DNA of 34,799 nt from Sphingomonadaceae bacterium (GTDB lineage: Bacteria > Pseudomonadota > Alphaproteobacteria > Sphingomonadales > Sphingomonadaceae), in NCBI GenBank assembly GCA_009923795.1, contig RFSU01000002.1, positions 1 through 34,799 on the forward strand. Reading direction: 5' to 3'. The notes below the pieces were generated by a model that had not been told where the DNA came from, did no database searches, and worked only from the letters and a program-made list of their open reading frames with translations. The translations under genes were made by a program, and so were the position numbers. Below, in pieces: positions 1-8,993 of this stretch. Each line of letters opens with the position of its first letter. The first letter of the stretch is position 1.

Positions 1-2340
1 GTGGCCCGCGAGGTGGCCCGCTGGTACCAGCAGTGCTTCGGCGAGGACTTCTATCTGGAAATCCAGGACCACGGCTCCCCGGAAGATCGGATCGTCAACA
101 CCGAGATCGTGCGCATCGCCGCCGAACTCGGCATCGCCCTGATCGCCACTAACGACGCCCACTACCTCACCCGCAACGACGTCGAAGCCCACGACGCCCT
201 GCTCTGCGTGCTCACCGGCAAGCTGGTGAGCGATGAGAAGCGGCTGCGCTACACCGGCACCGAATACATCAAGAGCGAGGCGGAGATGCTCGCCCTCTTC
301 GCCGACCACCTGGAGCCAGGCGTCGTGGCCGAGGCTGTGAGAAATACGGCCCTGGTGGCGGACAAGGTGGAGGACTACGACATCCTTGGGCGCTACCAGA
401 TGCCCCGCTTCCCGATCCCCGACGGCCACACGGCGGTCACCTACTTGGCCGAGGTCACCGAAGCGGGCCTGCGCGATCGGCTGCGGCTGGGCGCTGCTGA
501 TCCGATCGATCCCACCTACGGCGAGCGCATGGCCTTTGAGCTTCAGGTGATGGAGCAGATGGGTTTCCCCGCCTACTTCCTCGTGGTGTGGGACTACATC
601 CGTTTCGCCCGCGAGAACGGCATTCCGGTGGGGCCGGGCCGGGGCTCGGCCGCCGGATCCCTGGTGGCCTATGCCCTGGGGATCACCAACATTGATCCGG
701 TGGTCAATGGCCTGCTATTTGAGCGCTTCCTCAATCCCGAGCGTAAATCCATGCCGGATATTGATACCGACTTCTGCATCGAACGCCGCGGCGAGGTGAT
801 CGATTACGTGACCCGCCGCTACGGCGAGGACAAGGTGGCCCAGATCATCACCTTTAACCGCATGACCTCAAAAGCGGTGCTCAAGGATGTGGCGCGGGTG
901 CTTGATATTCCCTATGGCGACGCCGATCGGCTGGCCAAGTTGATTCCGGTGGTGCGGGGGAAACCGGCCAAGCTCAAGGAGATGATCGGCCCTGAATCTC
1001 CGGCTCCGGAGTTTCGTGAGAAATATGAAAAAGATGTCAATGTCAAGCGCTGGGTTGACATGGCAATGCGCATTGAGGGCACCAACAAAACCTTCGGTGT
1101 GCACGCTGCTGGTGTAGTGATTGCGGCCGAACCCTTGGATGAATTGGTACCGCTGCAGCGCAATAACGACGGCCAGGTGATCACCCAGTATTTCATGGAG
1201 GATGTGGAATCGATGGGTCTGTTGAAGATGGACTTCCTCGGCCTTAAAAACCTCACCATGATCGAAAAAACGATCGATCTTGTCGAGAAAAATAGTGGGG
1301 TTCGCATCGATCCCGACGACCTGCCCGCCAACGATGAGAGCACCTATGCCCTGCTGGCCCGCGGCGATCTTGAGGGCATCTTCCAGCTCGAATCGAGTGG
1401 CATGCGCCAGATTGTGCGTGATCTCAAGCCCTCATCCCTGGAGGATATTTCTTCGATCCTGGCCCTCTACCGGCCGGGCCCCCTTGATGCTGGCCTGATC
1501 CCCAAGTTCATCAATCGTAAGCACGGCCGCGAGGCGATTGATTTTGTGGATCATAAATTAGAGCCGATCCTTAAGGAAACCTACGGGATCATGGTGTATC
1601 AGGAGCAGATCATGCGGATCGCCCAGGATTTGGCCGGCTATTCCCTTGGCGAAGCTGACCTGTTGCGGCGGGCCATGGGCAAAAAGAAGGTGTCCGAGAT
1701 GCAGAAGCATCGCGATCTGTTTGTTCATGGTGCCAGTCAGCGGGGCGTGGCCAGCAATGTCGCCGATGCCCTGTTTGACCAAATGGTGTTGTTTGCCGAA
1801 TATTGTTTCAATAAGAGCCACTCCACCGCCTACGGCGCCGTTACCTATCAGACGGCCTACCTCAAGGCCCACTATCCGGTGGCTTATATGGCCGCCCTAC
1901 TCACGGTCAACGCCGGCACCACCGACAAGGTGCAGCGCTATATCTCCAACTGCAATGCCATGGGCATTGAGGTGTTGTCACCGGATGTGAATGCTTCTGG
2001 CGTTGATTTCACCCCCACGGGCGAGCGCATCCTCTTTGGCCTCTCGGCGGTGCGCAACCTGGGTGATGGCGCCATCCGCAACCTGATCAGCGCCCGCGAA
2101 GCCGAGGGCCCCTTCCGTTCCCTCGCCGATCTCTGCGATCGCATCCCGGGCCAAACCCTCAACCGCCGCGCCCTGGAATCCCTGATCCATTCCGGTGCCC
2201 TCGACAGCCTCGAACCCAAGGCCAACCGGGCCCAGCTGATGGCCGACCTGGATTTGATCCTCGATTGGTCCTCGTCGCGGGCGAAGGATCGGGCCAGCGG
2301 CCAGGGCAACCTCTTCGACCTGCTCAGCGGTGCGGCCGCT
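1..2340 (+). CDS. dnaE: DNA polymerase III subunit alpha, 5'- and 3'-truncated, cyanobacterial type
   Basis: Replicative polymerase subunit that extends DNA from dNTPs in the Pol III holoenzyme. The reading frame is open from base 1, so the true start lies upstream; about 780 residues remain of a protein usually near 1150-1200. Visible in order are the end of the PHP domain (ATNDAHYL), the polymerase core with GRGS at residues 213-216, the catalytic pair D253/D255 in PDIDTDF, the third catalytic Asp D411 in KMDFLGL, and the helix-hairpin-helix region near residues 690-740. The OB-fold and clamp/tau-binding C-terminus are missing, because the frame passes directly into an unrelated acyl-CoA synthetase. 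Wording such as SGQGNLFDLLSG resembles cyanobacterial DnaE as I remember it, and a HIP1 octamer (GCGATCGC), common in cyanobacterial genomes, lies at 2135-2142. The exact end is uncertain within about 2325-2350. Confidence 0.9.
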
Positions 2341-3078
2341 GCCGCTGCCGAGATTGGCGAGGCCTGGTCTCGCTCGGCCCCTGCCGCCCTGCCCGACACG
2401 CCGCCCCCGCTTCTGGGTGAGCCTGCCAAATGGGACGAGGTGCGCAGCAAGGCGGCGCTTTCTGCCTGTGGCGTGCCCGTGCCCCGTGGGCGGCTTTTGA
2501 CGCTGGCCGAACTTGAGGCGCTTTGTGAAGACGACACAGCCCCCTTGCCCGCCCCGTTTCCCTTGGTGCTTAAGGCGGTGGGTGCCGATTTGGCACATAA
2601 GACCGAACTTGGCGGTGTCGCGCTGGGCCTGTCCAGCCGGGCCGATCTACTCACGGCGGGGCGCCGTATGGCGGGGCTTGGCGGAACATATTTGATCGAG
2701 GAAATGATCGGAGGCACAATCGCCGAACTGATCGTCGGAATCGGCCGTGATCCGCAATTTGGCGTCTTCATGACACTCGGCGCGGGCGGCATTTTCGTTG
2801 AGTTGCTCAAGCAAGTTGAGCAAGTCCTGCTGCCCGCCAGCCGGGCCGAAATTGAAGCCGCCCTTGCGCGGCTGCCTCTCCACGCCGTGCTTTCAGGCTA
2901 TCGAGGCCGGGCGGGGTGCGATATGCCCGCGCTGGTCGACGCCATCGACGCGATTGCCGCCTTTGCCATGACGCATGGGGATCGGCTGGATGAACTCGAC
3001 GTCAATCCGCTGCTCGCTTTGCCCCGGGGTGCGGTCGCAGTAGATGCCCTCATCCGGATGAAGGAGCCCCTTGCATGA
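2341..3078 (+). CDS. Acyl-CoA synthetase (ADP-forming type), C-terminal ATP-grasp fragment
   Basis: C-terminal ATP-grasp (beta-subunit-like) domain of an NDP-forming acyl-CoA synthetase, which couples acyl-CoA formation to nucleotide hydrolysis. Recognisable parts are the start of the domain (SKAALSACGVPVP), the nucleotide-binding LVLKAVGADLAHKTELGG, the segment ELIVGIGRDPQFG followed by TLGAGG, and the closing ELDVNPLL typical of succinyl-CoA-synthetase-like ATP-grasp proteins. The N-terminal CoA-binding and ligase domains (about 450 residues in full-length relatives) are absent and replaced by DnaE sequence, so no genuine start exists here. The stop codon overlaps the start of the crotonase gene (ATGA), which indicates an operon for activating and transforming a CoA-linked substrate. 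The natural substrate cannot be told from the sequence. Confidence 0.85.
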   Translation, partial: AAAEIGEAWSRSAPAALPDTPPPLLGEPAKWDEVRSKAALSACGVPVPRGRLLTLAELEALCEDDTAPLPAPFPLVLKAVGADLAHKTELGGVALGLSSRADLLTAGRRMAGLGGTYLIEEMIGGTIAELIVGIGRDPQFGVFMTLGAGGIFVELLKQVEQVLLPASRAEIEAALARLPLHAVLSGYRGRAGCDMPALVDAIDAIAAFAMTHGDRLDELDVNPLLALPRGAVAVDALIRMKEPLA

Positions 3079-3866
3079 CCCAAGCCCTGAATGCCGTCAC
3101 GCTGGAGCGCTGCGGCGAGATCCTGATCATCACTCTGAACCGGCCTAAGGCCAATGCGATCGATGTGGCGACCAGCAACGAACTCTACGCCGCGTTGAAG
3201 ACGCTGAACGACGATCCGGCGCTGCGCGTGGGGATCATCACAGGCACCGGGCGGTTCTTTTCGGCAGGCTGGGATCTGGGTGCCGCGAATGATGGCGAGG
3301 CGGTCGATGCCGATCACGGCCCCGGCGGATTTGCGGGGCTCACGGAGTTTTTTGGGCTCACAAAGCCCGTCATTGCGGCGGTCAACGGGCTGGCGGTGGG
3401 CGGTGGGTTCGAACTCGCATTGGCTGCTGACCTAATTGTCGCCAGCACGGCGGCGCGCTTCTGGCTGCCAGAGGCGCAACTCGGCATGTTGCCCGATTCG
3501 GGCGGGCTGCTGCGCCTGCCCAAGGCTATTCCGGCGCGGCTCGCGCGCGAAATGATCCTCACCGGACGGCGGATGGAGGCTGATGAAGCCTTGGCGCTGA
3601 ACCTCGTCAATCGGGTTGTGGAACCGGAGGCCCTTTTGGAAAGCGCGCTTGAACTGGCCGAAACCATCGCCCGCTCTGCGCCGCTCGCCATTGCCGCCGC
3701 GCGGGATATTCTGCGCATGACAGAGGGGATGGAGGTCGAGGCTGGCTATCGCCTGATGCGCAGCGGGGCGATCCCATCCTATCGTCGGATGCTGGAGTCG
3801 GACGATGCGCTCGAAGGGCCGCGCGCTTTTGCGCAGGGTCGCGCGCCGGAGTGGAAGGGGCGCTAG
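3075..3866 (+). CDS. Enoyl-CoA hydratase/isomerase family protein, CaiD-like
   Basis: Crotonase-fold enzyme of 263 residues that probably hydrates or dehydrates a CoA thioester. The oxyanion-hole regions are at FSAGWDL (62-68) and GGGFELALAAD (109-119). Both catalytic glutamates of enoyl-CoA hydratases are present, E133 in LPEAQLGMLPDSGG and E159 in LAREMILTGRRM. The PDSGG signature, the GRRM segment and the ending AFAQGRAPEWKGR closely resemble carnitinyl-CoA dehydratase (CaiD) as I remember it, so a crotonobetainyl-CoA-type or other branched substrate is possible, though no carnitine genes are nearby. A strong ribosome-binding site (AAGGAG) precedes the ATG by 8 bases, and the ATG overlaps the upstream stop. 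The stop overlaps by four bases (CTAG) the end of the convergent MFS gene, leaving no room for a terminator between them. Confidence 0.92.
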   Translation: MTQALNAVTLERCGEILIITLNRPKANAIDVATSNELYAALKTLNDDPALRVGIITGTGRFFSAGWDLGAANDGEAVDADHGPGGFAGLTEFFGLTKPVIAAVNGLAVGGGFELALAADLIVASTAARFWLPEAQLGMLPDSGGLLRLPKAIPARLAREMILTGRRMEADEALALNLVNRVVEPEALLESALELAETIARSAPLAIAAARDILRMTEGMEVEAGYRLMRSGAIPSYRRMLESDDALEGPRAFAQGRAPEWKGR

Positions 3867-5098
3867 GCCGCGTCCCAGTCCACGGGCTCAACGCGGGGAA
3901 GGATCACCAGCCAGCCGACCAACCCGAGCAGGTTGACGAGCCCTGCCAGCAAGAATGCCGTGCTATAAGATCCGTTCCCGGCATCGATCAGCACACCCGC
4001 GAAAAAGACGCCGATGATGCCCGGCAGGTTGCCCATCATATTCTGCACGCCGACCCAGCGCGCGGCCGCTGACGGCCCAGCCATGATCTGCGGAATGATG
4101 AAATAAGCGGGGCAAGAAAGCCCCAGCGCGATCTCATAAACGAACAGCAGGGTGAGGCAGATGCCGATTGGCATGGCCGGCATCGCCAGCATGCACACAA
4201 GCCCGGCGACATGTGCCGCCGCGAGCGGCAGCTTGAGCGAAAGTGAGGGAGACCAGCCGCGCTGAATAGCTTTGTCGAGCGCCCAGCCAGCAAAGAGGGC
4301 CGCCAGCGCATTGACCAGATAGGCGCTGGAGACGACCGTGGCCATGTGCGTCTTTGAAAAGCCACGTTGCATTTCGAGATACATCGGCAAATAGCCGAGG
4401 ATGAAATACCAGTTCCAATTGCCGGCAAAATGACCAAGCGAAGCACCCCATAAAGCGCGCTGGCCCAGAATTTGACGCATCGTCACGGGGTGCGCTGAGG
4501 GCTGCTCCGGAGACTGGCCCTCATTAATGCGCACCCGGCTCCAAGGGATCAGCCAAAGCAGGGAGACTGCGCCGAACAGAACAAATGTCACGCGCCAGCC
4601 CCATTGCGCCATCATCACCCCACCGAGAAGCGTGCCGACCGCAGGGCCGACCAGATAGCCAAAACCGATCACCCCATTAGCGAGCCCCATCTGCGCGCGT
4701 GGTACATTGCTGGCGATAATTTTCGAGGTGGTGGTGAACGCCACACTCTCCCCCATCCCCAGCATCATGCGCAGGACGAACAGCCCCATGAACCCTTCCA
4801 CAAAGCCCGTCAGCAGGGTTGAGACCGACCACAAAAGCGCACCGATGCCGAGCACAAGCTTGCCACCCAGCCTATCCGACAGGGCACCTGCCGGAAGCTG
4901 GCAGAACGCATATGCGAAATAAAATGCAGCGCCGAGAGCGCCATAGGCTGTGGCCGAGAGGTTTAGATCCCCCCGAATCTGGGTCGCGCCGGTCGCAAGA
5001 TTGCCGCGATCAATATAGTTAATGAACAAACTGATCGCCATCAGACCAACGAGAACCAGCGGGGCTGTTGTCCGCAGCGCAGATGCCTTAGTCGGCAT
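3863..5098 (-). CDS. MFS transporter, anion:cation symporter (ACS) family
   Basis: Inner-membrane transporter of 411 residues with about 12 predicted membrane helices. The opening LFINYIDRGNLA and the loop GALSDRLGGK are typical of the MFS family that moves hexuronates, galactonate, tartrate, phthalate and similar organic anions with protons or sodium. The start ATG lies inside the end of the aldolase gene (11-base overlap) and is preceded by GGGAG seven bases away, so the two are probably translationally coupled. With the upstream aldolase and POT transporter it forms a probable three-gene operon for uptake and use of a hydroxy or sugar acid. The substrate is not predictable from sequence alone. 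The 3' end overlaps the convergent crotonase gene by four bases. Confidence 0.9.
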   Translation of the reverse strand: MPTKASALRTTAPLVLVGLMAISLFINYIDRGNLATGATQIRGDLNLSATAYGALGAAFYFAYAFCQLPAGALSDRLGGKLVLGIGALLWSVSTLLTGFVEGFMGLFVLRMMLGMGESVAFTTTSKIIASNVPRAQMGLANGVIGFGYLVGPAVGTLLGGVMMAQWGWRVTFVLFGAVSLLWLIPWSRVRINEGQSPEQPSAHPVTMRQILGQRALWGASLGHFAGNWNWYFILGYLPMYLEMQRGFSKTHMATVVSSAYLVNALAALFAGWALDKAIQRGWSPSLSLKLPLAAAHVAGLVCMLAMPAMPIGICLTLLFVYEIALGLSCPAYFIIPQIMAGPSAAARWVGVQNMMGNLPGIIGVFFAGVLIDAGNGSYSTAFLLAGLVNLLGLVGWLVILPRVEPVDWDAA

Positions 5099-5843
5099 AG
5101 TCAGGCTCCCGTCGATCGAGCATGCGCTTCAGCGCGGCGAAATGGAGCTCAATCCGATCATGCCCTTCGACCTGAGCGGAACTGGCATATTGTGCCACCG
5201 TGCGGTGCAGGACAGGCTCCGGCACACAGCGGACAGCCTGCCCACTCGATTGGGCTAGGATCTGCGTCATCGCCGCGCGTTCGAAGAAATAGAGCGTGTT
5301 GAACGCATCGGCGACGCTTGTGCCGGTTGCGACCACGCCGTGGTTGCGCAGGAGAAGGACAATCTTGTCGCCCAGCGCCTTGGCCATGCGCGCGCCCTCG
5401 CTGCTGTCGAGCGCGAAACCTTCATAATCGCACAGCGCAATCAACCCGTTAAAGCCGATCGCATTTTGGCTGGCCATCAGGAGCGTTGGGTCGTCCAACA
5501 TGCTGAGCGCAGTGGCGTAAGGCATATGGGTATGGAGCACGCAGTGCACGTCGGGCCGCGCGGCGTGCAAAGGCGCATGGATGTGAAACGCAGTGTCCTC
5601 GACTGGCCCCGACCCTGCTAGGACATTTCCGGCAAAATCGACCACGAGAAAATCGCTGGCCCGCACTTCCGACCAATGCAGCCCGAACGGCGCGAGCAAA
5701 AACCGATCACTATGACCAGGCAGCAGAGCCGTGAAATGGTTGTCGATGCCCTCATGATAGCCATAATGCACGGCGAGGCGATGCGCGGCCGCCAAATCAA
5801 TACGCGCCTGTCTCTCGGCCGCATCGCAGCCCGCCAAAGCCAT
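5088..5843 (-). CDS. Class II aldolase/adducin family protein
   Basis: Cytosolic protein of 251 residues with the class II aldolase/adducin fold, related to fuculose-1-phosphate aldolase and ribulose-5-phosphate 4-epimerase. Zinc ligands are visible as H104 and H106 in VLHTHMP and H168 in LLLRNHGV; E82 in VEDTAFHIH is a candidate acid/base. A TSSNLS-like N-terminal phosphate-binding motif is replaced by GIDNHFTALLPG, which is typical of the non-phosphorylated-substrate branch, so a decarboxylase or aldolase acting on an unphosphorylated acid is possible. The ATG shares one base with the upstream transporter's stop (TGATG) and the 3' end overlaps the MFS start. This arrangement argues that all three genes serve one catabolic pathway. 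Confidence 0.9.
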   Translation of the reverse strand: MALAGCDAAERQARIDLAAAHRLAVHYGYHEGIDNHFTALLPGHSDRFLLAPFGLHWSEVRASDFLVVDFAGNVLAGSGPVEDTAFHIHAPLHAARPDVHCVLHTHMPYATALSMLDDPTLLMASQNAIGFNGLIALCDYEGFALDSSEGARMAKALGDKIVLLLRNHGVVATGTSVADAFNTLYFFERAAMTQILAQSSGQAVRCVPEPVLHRTVAQYASSAQVEGHDRIELHFAALKRMLDRREPDYAD

Positions 5844-7204
5844 CAGTCCGTCAGGCCAGCTTCAAGGCCCCGCTGCAAGGGCTTGCGCAACAGAAGAATG
5901 AGCGTGGCACCCACAGCGGCAATGGCCGCATCCAACGCCCAAAAGGTAGAAGGTGACATCTGATCGAAGTAACTGCCGACCCATCCTGCCATCACATGGG
6001 CAACAAATGGCGAAAGAAAGGCTACGCCCATCATCGTTGAAGCAATACGTGGCGGAGCCGCCTTGCTGACAATGGCAAGCGTCGTCGGCCAATAATACAT
6101 CCAGGCAAGCCCCATGGTCAGCCAGCCAGCGACCGCCCAGCCCGCCGAGACACTATCCGGTTCAGTAAGGCCCCAATTGCCATAAGCGAGGAGCAAGGCA
6201 CCACATCCGACGATGGCCGTGCCAATCCCCTGCTTGGTCACGCTGGCCGGTTCACTGCCCCGCTTGGCTTGCCAACCCCATAGAACCACCAGCATGGGGG
6301 CGACGAGAACAGACCCGAGCGAATCCATCGACGCAAACCAGCTTGATGGAACCACGCCGAATGGCGTGGCGAGATTCACATATTGGTCGACCCAGAGAAT
6401 GCCAACGCTCCACACCATTGGATAGGCGATTTCAGCCGGAATGGTGAGTGCAATCACGAAGAGGAGGACGAGCACACGCTTGCGCTCGCTTGGGCTCAAG
6501 GGTGGGGCCTTTTCGCGCTCGCGCCGGGCCGGGCGGTCGTCTGGCAAGTGTTTCTGGCCAAGAATATAACTGACCAGCGCGAGAAGCATTAGCACGGCTG
6601 CAACCGCAAAGCCCGTGTGCCATCCATAAATGGCCGCAACCAGCCCCGTCACCAACGGGCCGCTTGCAGCGCCAATGTTAATCCCTGTCGAAAAAATTGT
6701 GTACCCACGTGACCGCATCGATTCATCGTCGCGCGGGTAAAGCGAGCCGACTTGCGCCGAAATATTGCCCTTGAGAAATCCTGAGCCAAGAATGAGCAAG
6801 AGCAACGCGAGCAGAAAGGTCGAATAAAAGGACATCGCCAAATGGCCTGCGCTCATGAGCAACACGCCGATCAGAACTGTACGCTTTGCCCCCAAGATCC
6901 GGTCAGCCACCCATCCGCCAATGAGCGGCGTGAAATAGACCAACCCGGCATACCAGCCATAGACAATCGCGGCAAAGGCCATGTCGGTCATCTGCCCGTT
7001 AAACCCGATCAAGCTCCTGAGCGTCGACAGCCCAGCGACCTTGGCTGCATTTTCCGGCAGCAACAGATCCTTGACCATGTAAAGGGTTAGAAGCCCTGAC
7101 ATCCCGTAAAAGGAAAACCGCTCCCAAGTCTCGGTGAAGGCGAGGTAATAGACACCCTTGGGATGGCCGCCAAATTGTTCAGAATGCTGCGTTGCGCTGT
7201 CCAT
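5843..7204 (-). CDS. POT/PTR2 family proton-dependent peptide transporter
   Basis: Inner-membrane symporter of about 453 residues, slightly short for the family. The signature ExxERF occurs as ETWERFSFYG at residues 25-34 in the first helix, where family members couple proton and peptide movement. About 12-14 hydrophobic helices follow. The ATG at 7204 is preferred over an upstream in-frame start at 7300 because AGGGG lies about six bases before it and the homologous N-terminus (GHPKGVYYLAFTETWERF) begins just after. It is first in a tightly overlapping set with the aldolase and MFS genes. The link between a peptide-type carrier and an aldolase is unusual, and the substrate may not be a peptide. 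Confidence 0.88.
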   Translation of the reverse strand: MDSATQHSEQFGGHPKGVYYLAFTETWERFSFYGMSGLLTLYMVKDLLLPENAAKVAGLSTLRSLIGFNGQMTDMAFAAIVYGWYAGLVYFTPLIGGWVADRILGAKRTVLIGVLLMSAGHLAMSFYSTFLLALLLLILGSGFLKGNISAQVGSLYPRDDESMRSRGYTIFSTGINIGAASGPLVTGLVAAIYGWHTGFAVAAVLMLLALVSYILGQKHLPDDRPARREREKAPPLSPSERKRVLVLLFVIALTIPAEIAYPMVWSVGILWVDQYVNLATPFGVVPSSWFASMDSLGSVLVAPMLVVLWGWQAKRGSEPASVTKQGIGTAIVGCGALLLAYGNWGLTEPDSVSAGWAVAGWLTMGLAWMYYWPTTLAIVSKAAPPRIASTMMGVAFLSPFVAHVMAGWVGSYFDQMSPSTFWALDAAIAAVGATLILLLRKPLQRGLEAGLTD

Positions 7205-7482
7205 GCGTATCCCCTCACCTAGTCCCGTTTCCGTACCCGCATATTCCTGCAAGACGTCCGGGCCGATTGGTGCGCGGCAGGATATCAGGCAATCAGGCAT
7301 TTCCTCATCGCACGTGATGAGCGGTAATCATGGTCTTAGCGTTGGGGTGGGCTTCTGCAAGGGGGATAAGAGCGGCCCTTCAGATGCAGTCCAGAACCTT
7401 CCCGCCATTGCCCTTTCAGCCAAAGGAGGGCTGATGGATGCAAATGGATCTACCACCGCAGACGGGAATGCCCTCTACCCCT
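7205..7482. other. Intergenic region upstream of the POT-aldolase-MFS operon
   Basis: No convincing gene. This region separates two minus-strand units and should hold the operon promoter. Two adjacent copies of ATCAGGCA occur at 7284-7299, followed by a 6-bp inverted repeat CTCATC-N6-GATGAG at 7304-7321. Either could be a regulator site. I found no clear -35/-10 pair and no T-tract terminator behind the DUF4010 gene. Confidence 0.4.
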
Positions 7483-8733
7483 TCAAATGCGTCCCAAAAG
7501 CAACGCCGCAAGCCAAGGCCCAAGGATGATGAGTAATTGTGCGGGCATCACGCGTGAGGCGAACACTCTTGGCCCTGCGGCGCAGGCAAATATTATTTTC
7601 GCGGCAGCGCTGGATGACCAAGCGACCAACAAGGGAAGTGCTGCGTCTTGTGATGAAATTTGACCTGCTGATACTTGGGATGCCACCGCAATGGAAGCCG
7701 CATGAACATCCAGCACGCCGCCAATGGCCGCTGCAAAAAGGATGCCCGGCTCTCCGAATATATCCCTGAGCGCCGACGCGAAAATCAGCATGATGCCGAG
7801 CGTTGCAGAAAACATAAAAGCCAGTGCGAACCCTATACGTCGATCCATCTCTGGCACTGCGCCGGGCAGGCTATGCCAAGCAGCGACCGTCAAGCTAATG
7901 CCAAGGCAGGCCGCTGTGGCGATTGCAGCCAATATCGGCAGCAGTGCGATTGCAAAGGTCGCTTGGTCGGTGAGTTGAAGGACAAAGCCAAGTTGAACGA
8001 ATGTTGCAACCGTCGATAAGACCGCAGCCGCCGATGCCGCACCCACGGCCTGGGGCACGCGTCGCGACCATGCCCCCATCGCACCAATGGTCGCCGAGCT
8101 GGAAACAAAGCCAGACGCCAATCCCAACACCGGAACGCCCAAGCGCGCGCCCAGCCAACGGGTGACCACCCGGCCAGTCGCATTAATCCCAAGAACAAGA
8201 ATAACGACAAGCCACATGCTATAGGGGTTGATGGCGTCAAACGGCCCCATAGTGCGATTTGGCAAGAGGGGAAGAATAACAAACGTCGCACCGGCAACAG
8301 TCAGGACGTCAGCCAATTCTCCTGCGGTCATCACCTTGCCAACAAAGCGATGCATTGGCCCTCGAGCCGCCAATAGCATCGTTAAAAGAACGGCAATGCC
8401 GACAGCAAATGCTGGAGCGTCGAGAGATTGGCCGCCAAGCAGGGCCGTCGCAAGGAGCGCGAATTCAGTCGTCAAACCCGGGTCGTTATCATCCCGGCTC
8501 CGCCAATATCCGATGGCCGTAAAGACGGCCAAACAGGCAACACAAACCGATAAAAGGAGAACACCGCCCAGATGCATCGCAAGCGCAGCCAAAAGAGAGG
8601 CGGTCGCAAATGTTCTGATACCTGCGGTTGCGGGCACCCGTCGCGCAGACTTTCGCCTTTCCCGTTCTGCACCGATAAGCAAGCCTATGCCAAGCGCGAT
8701 CAAAATGCTTTTGAGTATTCCAGCAGTCAGCAT
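7483..8733 (-). CDS. MgtC/SapB-type membrane protein with DUF4010
   Basis: Polytopic inner-membrane protein of 416 residues. The N-terminal third has the MgtC/SapB pattern (GIGLLIGAERER followed by a small-residue-rich helix with RTFATASLLAALA); the rest is the DUF4010 domain, here seen in segments such as LGINATGRVVTRWLG and the glycine/serine-rich SGFVSSSATIGAMG. About 12 hydrophobic helices are evident. The molecular function of this combination is not established; a link to Mg2+ or ion homeostasis is only suggested by the MgtC part. The ATG is at 8733. It lies 99 bases downstream of tRNA-Arg on the same strand, with only weak hairpins between them, so readthrough from the tRNA promoter is conceivable. 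Confidence 0.85.
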   Translation of the reverse strand: MLTAGILKSILIALGIGLLIGAERERRKSARRVPATAGIRTFATASLLAALAMHLGGVLLLSVCVACLAVFTAIGYWRSRDDNDPGLTTEFALLATALLGGQSLDAPAFAVGIAVLLTMLLAARGPMHRFVGKVMTAGELADVLTVAGATFVILPLLPNRTMGPFDAINPYSMWLVVILVLGINATGRVVTRWLGARLGVPVLGLASGFVSSSATIGAMGAWSRRVPQAVGAASAAAVLSTVATFVQLGFVLQLTDQATFAIALLPILAAIATAACLGISLTVAAWHSLPGAVPEMDRRIGFALAFMFSATLGIMLIFASALRDIFGEPGILFAAAIGGVLDVHAASIAVASQVSAGQISSQDAALPLLVAWSSSAAAKIIFACAAGPRVFASRVMPAQLLIILGPWLAALLLGRI

Positions 8734-8832
8734 GGCTGACCCTTATAGCTGGAATTGAACTGGAACCAACCAACGCCGCAGGCGTAAAGACCTAATATAT
8801 GTAAAGGGGAACCATGCTTGGTTATGTCCAAA

Positions 8833-8909
8833 TGGCGCGCCCGGAACGATTCGAACGTCCGACCCTCAGATTCGTAGTCTGATGCTCTATCCAGCTGAGC
8901 TACGGGCGC
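8833..8909 (-). tRNA. tRNA-Arg (anticodon ACG)
   Basis: A 77-nt cloverleaf on the minus strand. The acceptor stem GCGCCCG pairs with CGGGCGC, the D arm contains AGCTGGAT, the anticodon stem TCAGA/TCTGA carries loop CTACGAA (anticodon ACG), and the T arm is GGACG-TTCGAAT-CGTTCC. The 3' CCA is encoded. The ACG tRNA normally becomes ICG by TadA deamination and reads CGU, CGC and CGA. Confidence 0.97.
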
Positions 8910-8923
8910 GCATAGAAGAGGCG

Positions 8924-8952
8924 CGGTTAGTCGGCTTTTTCTAAAAGTGCAA
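8924..8952 (-). promoter_or_regulatory. Probable promoter of tRNA-Arg
   Basis: On the minus strand TTGCAC (8952-8947) is followed after 17 bases by TAACCG (8929-8924), placing the start about 7-8 bases before the tRNA. The -35 is good and the -10 is degenerate. A near-identical layout precedes tRNA-Thr. Confidence 0.45.
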
Positions 8953-8993
8953 GCCCGTTGCGACATGGAAAGGCTGCTTCTAGAAGAAGGTCT

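Noticed and set aside
1938..2810. Minus-strand open frame of 290 codons crossing the dnaE join
   Set aside because: Antisense to two real coding regions, low-complexity Ser/Arg-rich, no homology seen.
1..3078. A single 1025-residue DnaE/acyl-CoA synthetase fusion enzyme
   Set aside because: Each half lacks domains it needs, the halves look like different phyla, and the join lies in simple alanine-coding sequence. An artefact is the better explanation.
7205..7482. Small plus-strand coding frame (to 7529)
   Set aside because: It overlaps the 5' end of the transporter gene and the 3' end of the DUF4010 gene, has no domain, and its composition looks non-coding.
8734..8832. Terminator after tRNA-Arg
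   Set aside because: AACCA/TGGTT and ACGCC/GGCGT hairpins exist, but both have only 5-bp stems and no proper T-run.
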